Shown here one piece after another: positions 56,614 to 64,000 of a DNA stretch of 64,000 bases (positions within the stretch are counted from its first letter, which is position 1; every line of letters starts with the position of its first letter). The translations under genes were made by a program, and so were the position numbers. Source of the DNA: Bernardetia sp. (lineage in GTDB: Bacteria > Bacteroidota > Bacteroidia > Cytophagales > Bernardetiaceae); contig NZ_JAHDIG010000013.1 in the NCBI RefSeq assembly GCF_020630935.1, positions 1 through 64,000 on the forward strand, given 5' to 3'. The notes beneath the pieces were generated by a model. That model searched no databases, was not told the DNA's origin, and worked only from the letters and a program-made list of their open reading frames with translations.

Positions 56614-57024
56614 ATGACTCCAAACGATATACACGTAGAATCTGCTCGCATTCAGAAAGGCATAGAAGACCATTTAGGCATTGATGGAAGCCTTATTTTT
56701 GACTACTCACAAGAAGGAACAACCACAAAACTCAACTTAATTACTGTCAATCCTCGTCATAATCAATCTTTTTTGTTTCATACCGAACTTGGTACAGACA
56801 AGCTAGATGCACTCAAAAAAATGTTTGAGTATGTTCGTAATTATCGTGAGCGTGATAGTTCTTATACAATTCAATGGGTTTCGAAGGAGGAAAACGGACA
56901 GAGAGAACTACAAACTTCATATTTCCGTGCGAGAAATATGTATGAAGCTTTAGACAAACTTTATTTTGGAAGAGAACTCAATTCTATTACAGTATATAGC
57001 GTGGTAATGAATCCACAGGCTTAA
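56614..57024 (+). CDS. small hypothetical protein
   Basis: 136 residues. Alpha/beta, with HVESARIQKGIEDHLGIDGS (about 6-25), RHNQSFLFHTELGTDKLDAL (about 49-68) and QWVSKEENGQRELQTSYFRA (about 86-105). Resembles small conserved Bacteroidota proteins of unknown role, but I cannot name a family. Divergent from the preceding gene by 70 bases. Confidence 0.65.
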   Translation: MTPNDIHVESARIQKGIEDHLGIDGSLIFDYSQEGTTTKLNLITVNPRHNQSFLFHTELGTDKLDALKKMFEYVRNYRERDSSYTIQWVSKEENGQRELQTSYFRARNMYEALDKLYFGRELNSITVYSVVMNPQA

Positions 57025-57087
57025 TAATTACGAGTTAATCCATTAGGAAATAAATATTCAGCGAAGCTAATTACGAATTAGCATAAG

Positions 57088-57118
57088 AGGCAACTTTTGA
57101 ATTTTTCAAGAGCTGCCT
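57088..57118. other. stem-loop downstream of tRNA and 56614 gene
   Basis: AGGCAACTTTTGAA and TTCAAGAGCTGCCT pair over 14 bp with one mismatch and one wobble; no T run follows on either strand. Possible processing or weak termination site. Confidence 0.35.
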
Positions 57119-57232
57119 AACGCTGTTTTGGCTACCGAAAAGTGAATAAAAATAATAGCTGTTGCTAAAGATAGAAGTTAAATGCTATTTCATTATTACA
57201 TTAACAAGAATATCTAACTTGGTTTATGATAG

Positions 57233-57304
57233 TAGCTCTGCTAGGAATCGAACCTAGATTTTGAGCGTCGGAAGCTCACGCACTATCCATTGTACTACAG
57301 AGCC
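57233..57304 (-). tRNA. tRNA-Arg (anticodon CCG)
   Basis: Complete cloverleaf on the minus strand: acceptor GGCTCTG/CAGAGCT, anticodon stem TGAGC/GCTCA enclosing TTCCGAC (anticodon CCG, reads CGG), T arm CTAGG-TTCGATT-CCTAG and discriminator A. CCA is not encoded. No integrated element follows it. Confidence 0.93.
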
Positions 57305-57319
57305 ATTTTTTATCTATCT

Positions 57320-57844
57320 CTACCAATTTCCAGCTGTATCATTGAAGATATCGAACACAATTCGGTCTAAAATAATTTCTACGAGCTGTTCTTCTACCTG
57401 TGCAAGCGTTTGGTTTTGCTCAAAATCTTCAAACTGGGTATAGATTTTATCATCAAAAGAAGCCTCCTCATCTACTGCATTGTAATATGTTACTTCCATT
57501 TTTATTTGCAAACGCTGAATAGTCGCTACTTGAGAACCTCCTTGTGGAGCAACTGGAATAACTTCATAACCTACAATTCTCCCCTCAATTTGCATATCTC
57601 CACCTGACTGAACCAATCCTAAACGAGTATTTCGAAGATAGAATTCACGCAATTTTTCTGTGGCGTTTATGGTAATGGTAGGTGGTCCTTGTCCTGCATC
57701 GTTTAGGATAGGAGAAATAGAAAGTGTCTTGATTTGAGTGTAATCTATCGTTCCTCCATTGAGTTTAAAGAGCGAAGCTCCTGCACAGCTTGAAAGTAAC
57801 ACAACAAAGACAAAGAAGAATATATTTTTTATGTAAGTAGTCAT
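57320..57844 (-). CDS. lptE: LptE-like LPS-assembly lipoprotein
   Basis: 174 residues. A lipoprotein signal ends in LSSC (Cys20); then the Bacteroidota LptE core follows (TIDYTQIKTLSISPI, about 32-46; LREFYLRNTRLGLVQSGGDM in parts; IEGRIVGYEVIPVAPQGG). LptE plugs the LptD barrel that places LPS in the outer membrane. It lies immediately downstream of the sigma-54 activator gene on the same strand, as in other Bacteroidota. Ends just before the tRNA-Arg gene. Confidence 0.88.
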   Translation of the reverse strand: MTTYIKNIFFFVFVVLLSSCAGASLFKLNGGTIDYTQIKTLSISPILNDAGQGPPTITINATEKLREFYLRNTRLGLVQSGGDMQIEGRIVGYEVIPVAPQGGSQVATIQRLQIKMEVTYYNAVDEEASFDDKIYTQFEDFEQNQTLAQVEEQLVEIILDRIVFDIFNDTAGNW

Positions 57845-57938
57845 TTTATTCTTATATCAATCATTTTTTATCTACAAAAATACTTATTCTATAAAACTAG
57901 GACAGTACAATTAACCATTAATAACTAATCATTAACAA

Positions 57939-59237
57939 TTATTTATCTAGTTCGTATTGTTTGATTTTTCTATATAGCGTACGCTCTGAAATGCCTAAAT
58001 CTTGCGCTGCATATTTTCTACGGTTATTATTTTTATCTAATGCTTTTATGATAAGTTCCTTTTCTTTCTTTTCTAAAGATAAAGTCTCTTCTTCCTCTTC
58101 TGGCTCTGTATCTTCTTCTACTTCTTTGGCATATTCAATGGCATCTTCCACCGATACCTCTTGTTCTACATCTGCTATATTCGGATGAGTAGGATTTAAG
58201 TAAAGTGGCAAATTAGAAGGCTTTTCTTGATACGAACCTCCACTTTTAGGGACATCATCAAAAAGATGCTCATATTTTCGCAACATTCCTGCACTTCCTT
58301 GTCCTTCTAAAATATTCAAGACAAGTTGTTTGAGCTCAGTAACATCTCTACGCATTTCGAACAAAATTTTGTAGAGTAAATCTCTTTCAGAAAAGTTTTC
58401 TTTCGCACCTTCATTATTTGTAAGTGCTGGGAGCGTATTAGCCCTTGGAGCATTTTTAGGAAGGTATTTTTTCAATATTTCTGCATCAATATTCCTATTG
58501 TCAGCCTCTAGAACAGACATCTGTTCTACCAAGTTTTTGAGTTGGCGTACATTTCCAGGGAAAGGATAAGAAAGCAAAATCTGTTTGGCTTCCTCATTTA
58601 AAACAATGGGTTTACTACGATAACGCTCTGAAAAATCTCCTGCAAATTTTCTAAACAATAGCTCCACATCATTTTCTCTCTCTCTTAATGGAGGTACAAA
58701 AATAGGAACAGTATTCAAGCGATAATACAAATCTTCTCTAAACTTTCCTTCTTCCACAGCTTGTACTAATCGTACATTTGTTGCAGCCACCACACGTACA
58801 TCCGTTTTTTGTACTTTTGAAGAACCCACTTTAATAAATTCTCCATTTTCCAAAACACGCAACAACATTGCCTGCGTATCAAGAGGCATTTCTCCAATCT
58901 CATCTAAAAAAATTGTTCCACCATCAGCTTCTTCAAAATAGCCTTTTCTTGTTCCTGCTGCTCCTGTAAATGAGCCTTTTTCATGTCCGAAGAGTTCGGA
59001 ATTGATTGTTCCTTCTGGAATTGCACCACAGTTGATGGCAATAAATGTATTGTGTTTACGTGCGCTAAGTTGATGGATGATTTTTGAAAATGATTCTTTT
59101 CCTGTTCCACTTTCTCCTGTAATCAAGACACTCATATCTGTACTGGCTACCTGTGCAGCTACCTTGATGGCGTGGTTGAGCAAAGGAGAATGTCCGATAA
59201 TTCCGAAACGTAATTTGATGGGCTGAACGTCTATCAT
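57939..59237 (-). CDS. sigma-54-interacting transcriptional activator
   Basis: 432 residues. No receiver or sensor domain precedes the AAA+ domain (about 10-245): Walker A GESGTGKES (41-49), the sigma-54 loop as GSFTGA (88-93, normally GAFTGA), Walker B GGTIFLDE (106-113) and GNVRQLKNLVEQM. An acidic linker (EEDTEPEEEEE) leads to a Fis-type HTH (about 395-432; RRKYAAQDLGISERTLYRKI in parts). Such enhancer-binding proteins open promoters with RpoN. With lptE downstream it probably controls envelope genes, which is inference. Confidence 0.9.
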   Translation of the reverse strand: MIDVQPIKLRFGIIGHSPLLNHAIKVAAQVASTDMSVLITGESGTGKESFSKIIHQLSARKHNTFIAINCGAIPEGTINSELFGHEKGSFTGAAGTRKGYFEEADGGTIFLDEIGEMPLDTQAMLLRVLENGEFIKVGSSKVQKTDVRVVAATNVRLVQAVEEGKFREDLYYRLNTVPIFVPPLRERENDVELLFRKFAGDFSERYRSKPIVLNEEAKQILLSYPFPGNVRQLKNLVEQMSVLEADNRNIDAEILKKYLPKNAPRANTLPALTNNEGAKENFSERDLLYKILFEMRRDVTELKQLVLNILEGQGSAGMLRKYEHLFDDVPKSGGSYQEKPSNLPLYLNPTHPNIADVEQEVSVEDAIEYAKEVEEDTEPEEEEETLSLEKKEKELIIKALDKNNNRRKYAAQDLGISERTLYRKIKQYELDK

Positions 59238-59438
59238 AGTTGAGAAAGCTATTTTATTGAGCTAGAAAAGAACTATTTTACTTTAAAAGGATAATTAGAG
59301 AAAATATAAATTTGTTTCAAAGATACGGAAAGAATTGGACTGTTGTTTTAAAAAATATGTCAAAAAGTCAGTTGAAATACATTTAGAATGTAGAAATCAG
59401 ATTTTAGAATCTTTTACCAACAAGCTACTTAAAACTAT

Positions 59439-60356
59439 TCATTCTACATCTAATTTTTCATTTTTTTGCTTTGGTGTTGCAATTTTGCTTTTATGCACCT
59501 CCATTTCTATATCTAACTCTCTAACCTCTCCACAAAACTCTCCATCTATCTGAAACGTTATCGGAACATCGGTTTGGATAAGAGCTTTTCTAGTTTGAAT
59601 AACTTGAATAGATTCGTCGTCTAATGATAAATTGCCTGACAAGATTTTCAAAATAAGCAGTAGTTCAAGGCTTTTGAAAATCACGATTTCAAAAATATCA
59701 TCATCTACTTTTCCCTTTGGATTTACTACAATTCCAGTCCCATATTTATTAGAATTAGCAATTAGAATAACTCTTGCTTCTGTTATAATTTGCTGTGTTG
59801 AGGTAGTTATTCTAGCATTAAAAGGGTCTCTATATTCTCTTAGCGTAGGAATAGCCTGTATGGCATATCCTATTTTTCCTCTTGCATTGGATTCTTGATA
59901 ATTTTTGATAAGGGCAGCATTAAGTCCTAAGTCGCCCAAATGAAACATTTTCATGTTATTTATGCTAATACTATCTAAAAGAGTAAAGTTTTCTTGAAAA
60001 GCAATCTTCAAACAACTTTCTAAATTCATGGGAAGCCCTAAATCTTTTGCCAATCCATTGGAAGACCCTAGTGGTAATATTCCAAAGACAATATCTTTCC
60101 CAAAAAGAGCTTCTAACACCAACTTAATAGTTCCGTCTCCTCCTGCTATCCATACTTTTTGAGGAAGATATTTAGTATATATTTTTTCTATTTCTTTCTT
60201 ATCTTTTGATTGATTTTTAGTAGTATTATAACTAACCAAATACTGTTTTTTGGTAGCAACGAAAGATTTTATATGTTGCAATTCTTCAGTCTTATCTATT
60301 CCTCCAGAAAGAGGATTAATAATGAGAAAAATAATAGATGAGGTAGTGTTGTTCAT
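59439..60356 (-). CDS. diacylglycerol kinase-family lipid kinase
   Basis: 305 residues, the size of YegS/DgkB enzymes. The DGKc catalytic motif GGDGT lies at 72-76, after INPLSGG (13-19), and GILPLGSSNGLAKDLG (about 91-106) follows. It phosphorylates diacylglycerol or a related lipid with ATP at the inner membrane. It is divergent, with 88 bases between, from an App1-like phosphatidate phosphatase gene that should catalyse the opposite reaction. Confidence 0.9.
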   Translation of the reverse strand: MNNTTSSIIFLIINPLSGGIDKTEELQHIKSFVATKKQYLVSYNTTKNQSKDKKEIEKIYTKYLPQKVWIAGGDGTIKLVLEALFGKDIVFGILPLGSSNGLAKDLGLPMNLESCLKIAFQENFTLLDSISINNMKMFHLGDLGLNAALIKNYQESNARGKIGYAIQAIPTLREYRDPFNARITTSTQQIITEARVILIANSNKYGTGIVVNPKGKVDDDIFEIVIFKSLELLLILKILSGNLSLDDESIQVIQTRKALIQTDVPITFQIDGEFCGEVRELDIEMEVHKSKIATPKQKNEKLDVE

Positions 60357-60443
60357 AAAATTGTTGATAATTGTCTGAATATAAAACTACATTCTTATTT
60401 AGTTGTTAGCAAGAATATAAATTAATTCTCTCAAAAAGTAAAA

Positions 60444-61430
60444 ATGGGTTCTTTTTCTAATTTAAAATCAGATTTAAAAGTATATAGAGGCTATGCAAGT
60501 GATAAGTTATTGGTTGTCTTTGGACACGTTTTCAAAAAATCGCCTATTCCTCTAAGTGAAAAGTCTAAGTTTAGGCATGCTTATGCTGTCTTGAGAACTT
60601 TTCGAAGAAAAACTATTGCCAATGCAGACGTATATCTTCATTTTAACAATAAAAAAATACACACTAAGACACTTAGTGATGGCTATTTTCGTTTTTCTAT
60701 TCCCTTAGAGACTTCTTTTCAAGACAATGCTAAAGCAGGATGGAACAAGGTGAAAGTAGAACTCAATCATGAAGGTAAATCTGTCGTCAGAACTGCTGAG
60801 ATACTTCGCCCTTATGATGGAAAACTAGCCTGTATTTCTGATATTGATGATACTTTTTTGGTTTCTCATACCAATAATTTATTCAAAAAACTCTATGTGC
60901 TGCTCTGGAAAAATGTCTATAACAGAAAATCGTTTGAAGATGTAACAGCACACTACAGACTTCTTAGCCAGTCTGGACAAGAAGAAGGCGAAACCAACGC
61001 TTTTTTTTATGTTTCTAGTAGCGAATGGAATCTATACAATTTTATTGAACGTTTTACAGAGGTTCAAGACCTTCCCAAAGCTGTAATAAAGCTAAAAAGT
61101 ATCAAGACAAGTCTTTCAGATTTTCTTTTTACAGGAAGGGGCAGCCACAATCATAAGTTCCAAAAAATTAAAGAAATAATAGAATTTTATCCTCATTTGG
61201 AGTTTATCTTGTTAGGTGATGATTCGCAAGCCGACCCTACTATTTATGAAAATATCTGTAAAACATTTCCTCAAAATGTGAAGGCAATATATATCAGACA
61301 AACACAAAATAAAGCCAAAACAAAAACCAAAAAAATCCTTCAAAATCTCAAAAATATGAAGGTAGAGACGTGCTATTTTATTAAAAGTGAAGAAGCTATC
61401 TTACATTCTAAAAACATTGGTATTGTGTAA
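60444..61430 (+). CDS. App1-like (DUF2183) phosphatidate phosphatase
   Basis: 328 residues. Residues about 20-125 form an N-terminal Ig-like region; the DUF2183 domain (about 128-310) has the HAD-type motif ISDIDDTFL with Asp133, Asp135 and Thr137, plus YVSSSEWNLYNF (about 190-201), FTGRGSHNHKF and LGDDSQADPTIY (about 268-279). Yeast App1 hydrolyses phosphatidic acid. Divergent from the lipid kinase at 59439, which suggests paired control of DAG and phosphatidate. Confidence 0.85.
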   Translation: MGSFSNLKSDLKVYRGYASDKLLVVFGHVFKKSPIPLSEKSKFRHAYAVLRTFRRKTIANADVYLHFNNKKIHTKTLSDGYFRFSIPLETSFQDNAKAGWNKVKVELNHEGKSVVRTAEILRPYDGKLACISDIDDTFLVSHTNNLFKKLYVLLWKNVYNRKSFEDVTAHYRLLSQSGQEEGETNAFFYVSSSEWNLYNFIERFTEVQDLPKAVIKLKSIKTSLSDFLFTGRGSHNHKFQKIKEIIEFYPHLEFILLGDDSQADPTIYENICKTFPQNVKAIYIRQTQNKAKTKTKKILQNLKNMKVETCYFIKSEEAILHSKNIGIV

Positions 61431-61549
61431 TTGAAGTTTGTTTAGATTCTATTTTTTTGAGTTAGTTAAAATTAAAAAACGATGTACAAAATCACACCCC
61501 TCCTCTTAAAAAACTAAAAATCAATTATTTACACCTTCCAACAAAATGA

Positions 61550-61580
61550 TTGTATTTGAACAAGAGAAGCACTAACTTTG
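61550..61580 (+). promoter_or_regulatory. candidate promoter of secreted repeat gene
   Basis: TTG at 61550-61552 followed after 20 bases by TAACTTTG (61573-61580) matches the Bacteroidota -33/-7 layout, 43 bases before the ATG. Confidence 0.5.
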
Positions 61581-61622
61581 TAGTTATTATTTTCTTTTAA
61601 TCTATATTTTATTACCAATTCG

Positions 61623-64000
61623 ATGAGAAAAAACTACTCTACTAAGTCGTTAGTACTATCATTAACCATTTTATTATTACTATCTATAGTTTATCAAGTT
61701 AAGGCACAATGGCAAACCCTTACCACTACCATTAATGATGTAGGTATTACCTACGATGAGGCACTCGTGATAGACTCTCAAAACAATGTATATTTCGTTT
61801 TGACAGAATATGCTACTAACCTTTCCAAGGTAATGAAATATGATGGTACTACTACCACCGAATTAGGAACAGGAGGCTTTTCAGGTCGCTCTTATTATCA
61901 TAGTATAACAGTTGATAATAATGATGTTGTATATGTTGCATATAAAGATGGTGAGGATCCAAATGCTCCTGTTACAGTCAAAAAATTTGATGGCACAAAC
62001 TGGGTACTTGTGGGAAATGCTGGGTTTAGTCCTGCAAGCGCATCCAGTCCAAGCATAGAAATTGCCAAGAATGGAACTCCCTATGTTTTGTTCATAGATG
62101 ATAATACTCAAAGTAGCATAGTTATGAAGTTTAATGGTACAAACTGGGTAAATGTTGGTAATGCTGTGAATGAAACTAATGTAGGAGGAGTAACTAGCAA
62201 TAGGTTAAAAATAGATAACAATAATACTCCTTATGTTATGCACAATGAGATAGAATTTGCAAATGGCATTGTAGTTAAGAAATTTGACGGTACAAACTGG
62301 GTAGAAGTAGGCAATTTAGGATTTTCAGCCATCACAAGTATTGATGTGCAAAGTAGTAGTTTTGCTATTTCTCCAAATGACATTCCATATATTGCTTTCA
62401 GAGATGACACAAAGGATAATAAAATGACCGTTAAGAAATTTGATGGTACAAATTGGGTTGATGTAGGCAATGCAGGATTTTCAGAAAATGCAGGTTATTT
62501 TCCAAGCCTTGTGATAGGGCAAGATGAAACACCTTATGTTGCCTTCGAAGATGGTGTTACCTCTCAAGCACAGGTAATGAAATTTGATGGCGAAACTTGG
62601 GTAAACATTGGCTTACCTAATTTTACTTTACCTATGACAGATTATATAAGCATAGCATTAGACCAAACAGATATACCTTTCCTGCTATACCATAGTACAT
62701 ATAATGACTTTGCCACCACGCTCATGAGTTTTAACCCCTCTTCTAGCTCTAAACTCACTATTGAAGCAGTTAGGGAAAATATAAATCATACTACTTCATA
62801 TGCTTTCGGTGCAATCGCCCCTAACTGCTCTAATAGCATTACACAAACCTTTACTATTAGAAATATTGGAGACAAGCCTCTAGTACTAACAAATGGAGTG
62901 AAAATTACTGGCTCATCAGACTTTACTATCCAACAACCAAACAACAGCACAATACAACCTTTTTATACTGAAACCTTTGTAGTTACATTCAAACCCACAC
63001 AAGAAAATACTCAAACAGCTACTATTTCTATAAACAGTAATGACTCTGCTACACCTTCTTTTACTTTTACAGTAACAGGTAACGGTAAAACTGGAGCTGC
63101 TAATCCTATAAGTCGTATTACCTCTAACAATATAAATAGCTTCGGAGAGTTTGGGAAAGCTGTGGCAATGTGGAAGAATTATATGGTAGTGGGAAATCCT
63201 GATAGAAAAAATGCAACTGTTTACAAACATAATGGTACATCTTGGGAGGAAGAAGCTATTTTACGAGGTTCAAATCGCATAACTATTGATTTTGGTCGTT
63301 CTGTAGATATTTATGAAGACTATATCGTAGTAGGAGATTGGCGAGAAACGGCTTCTTGGATGGGTGCAGCTTATGTTTTTCACAAAGAAAATGGAGTTTG
63401 GAAAGAGCAAGCAAGATTAAGAGCAAGTGATGCACAGTCAGAAGATTATTTTGGGCTTAGTGTAGCGATTGATAAAGAATATATTATTGTAGGAGCTTGG
63501 GGAGAAGATACGGCAGGCGATGCAGCAGGAGCAGCTTACATATATAAAAGAGAGGGTACAACATGGACTGAACAAACCAAACTTGCCTCTAACGATTTGA
63601 ATGGATTCGATTTGTTTGGCTTTTCAGTAGATATTCAAAACGACTGGGCTATTGTTGGTGCATTAAGACAAAACACCAATGATTTTGATGAAGGTGCTGT
63701 TTATACGTTTCGTAGAAACGGGGATACTTGGACACAAAATGATAAATTACAACCTAGTGACATATCGCTAAATATGAACGTTGGGCAAGATATATCTATA
63801 TCAGGCGATTATTTAGCCATAACAACTGATAGAGATAACAATGCAACAGGTGCTGTCTATATTTACAAGTACAATGGTACAAATTGGATAGAGCAAAGCA
63901 AAATAACGGCTAGTAACGCTGCTTTTAGGTCATTTTTTGGTACATCAGTAGATTTATATGAAGATTATCTATTGGTAGGTGCTATAAATGAAAATAGTAT
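61623..64000 (+). CDS. large secreted beta-repeat protein, 3' end beyond window
   Basis: At least 792 residues, open to the window edge. A signal peptide (1-30, ending QVKAQ) precedes (i) about six repeats with the motif VKKFDGTNWV-VGN (about 60-330), (ii) an Ig-like choice-of-anchor/ASPM-type domain (about 395-490; FTIRNIGDKPLVLTNG, TFVVTFKPTQ, VTGNGK) and (iii) FG-GAP-type repeats of the form DYFGLSVAIDKEYIIVGAWG (from about 500). It is probably exported across the outer membrane, for instance with a C-terminal sorting domain that lies outside the window. Adhesin or surface-layer role is inference. Confidence 0.88.
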   Translation, partial: MRKNYSTKSLVLSLTILLLLSIVYQVKAQWQTLTTTINDVGITYDEALVIDSQNNVYFVLTEYATNLSKVMKYDGTTTTELGTGGFSGRSYYHSITVDNNDVVYVAYKDGEDPNAPVTVKKFDGTNWVLVGNAGFSPASASSPSIEIAKNGTPYVLFIDDNTQSSIVMKFNGTNWVNVGNAVNETNVGGVTSNRLKIDNNNTPYVMHNEIEFANGIVVKKFDGTNWVEVGNLGFSAITSIDVQSSSFAISPNDIPYIAFRDDTKDNKMTVKKFDGTNWVDVGNAGFSENAGYFPSLVIGQDETPYVAFEDGVTSQAQVMKFDGETWVNIGLPNFTLPMTDYISIALDQTDIPFLLYHSTYNDFATTLMSFNPSSSSKLTIEAVRENINHTTSYAFGAIAPNCSNSITQTFTIRNIGDKPLVLTNGVKITGSSDFTIQQPNNSTIQPFYTETFVVTFKPTQENTQTATISINSNDSATPSFTFTVTGNGKTGAANPISRITSNNINSFGEFGKAVAMWKNYMVVGNPDRKNATVYKHNGTSWEEEAILRGSNRITIDFGRSVDIYEDYIVVGDWRETASWMGAAYVFHKENGVWKEQARLRASDAQSEDYFGLSVAIDKEYIIVGAWGEDTAGDAAGAAYIYKREGTTWTEQTKLASNDLNGFDLFGFSVDIQNDWAIVGALRQNTNDFDEGAVYTFRRNGDTWTQNDKLQPSDISLNMNVGQDISISGDYLAITTDRDNNATGAVYIYKYNGTNWIEQSKITASNAAFRSFFGTSVDLYEDYLLVGAINENS

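Noticed and set aside
57233-57304. tRNA-Arg as an integration site for a genomic island
   Set aside because: No repeat of the tRNA 3' end and no integrase nearby; flanking genes look like core envelope genes.
1-64000. CRISPR array, prophage or transposase gene
   Set aside because: No direct-repeat/spacer series, phage structural genes or transposase motifs are seen; only two short inverted-repeat elements.

Overview
The window looks like chromosomal backbone of a low-GC member of Bacteroidota, most likely order Cytophagales. Evidence: Bacteroidota-restricted families (DUF3276/PUR-like, DUF4290, Bacteroidota-type LptE), SpoIIE phosphatases fused to 7TM-DISM and two-component-propeller sensors as known from Bernardetia/Microscilla-like bacteria, and several candidate promoters with a TAnnTTTG -7 box. 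The genus is inference. There is no phage, plasmid, CRISPR array or transposase gene.

Region 1 (1-9.8 kb): a membrane protein, a PolX-PHP protein with a degraded polymerase site, a 7TM-DISM/SpoIIE phosphatase, a two-gene membrane operon (unknown + DUF1361), an FGE-fold protein, a TPR protein and a fumarylacetoacetase-family enzyme. A 159-bp MITE-like inverted-repeat element lies at 4.7-4.9 kb. Region 2 (10-21.3 kb): a GCS2-like/CBS fusion, a PPP-type phosphatase, EI24 and DivIVA-like proteins, UbiA prenyltransferase, a vWA-like secreted protein, acyl-CoA ligase and a PyrR-like phosphoribosyltransferase, with clear terminators. Region 3 (21.6-36 kb) is the most accessory part: prohibitin-like lipoprotein, GAF protein, a small gene split by an in-frame TAG, a 17-bp perfect palindrome directly before a winged-HTH/nucleotidyltransferase pair (AbiE-like toxin-antitoxin architecture), a 1388-aa double DUF445 protein, an HExxH lipoprotein, a GyrB-derived protein without an ATP site, an orphan PIN toxin coupled to a lipoprotein, and a lipoprotein dipeptidyl peptidase III.

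Region 4 (36-50.5 kb): DUF3276, DUF4290, an ABC exporter with a degenerate nucleotide-binding domain, then a signalling block: a 1313-aa propeller-GAF-SpoIIE phosphatase, a STAS anti-sigma-antagonist-like protein and a HAMP-SpoIIE phosphatase, facing a histidine kinase; then murB and the threonylcarbamoyl-AMP synthase. With the phosphatase at 2.4-4.6 kb there are three SpoIIE phosphatases, suggesting partner-switching control, though no anti-sigma kinase is in the window.

Region 5 (50.5-64 kb): a 737-bp gap with strong hairpins and an orphan terminator (candidate small RNA), a TPR protein, gyrA, a small STAS/SEC14-like protein followed by a 124-bp nested inverted-repeat element, small unknown proteins, tRNA-Arg(CCG), lptE next to a sigma-54 activator, a lipid kinase divergent from an App1-like phosphatidate phosphatase, and the first 2.4 kb of a large secreted beta-repeat protein that runs off the right edge.
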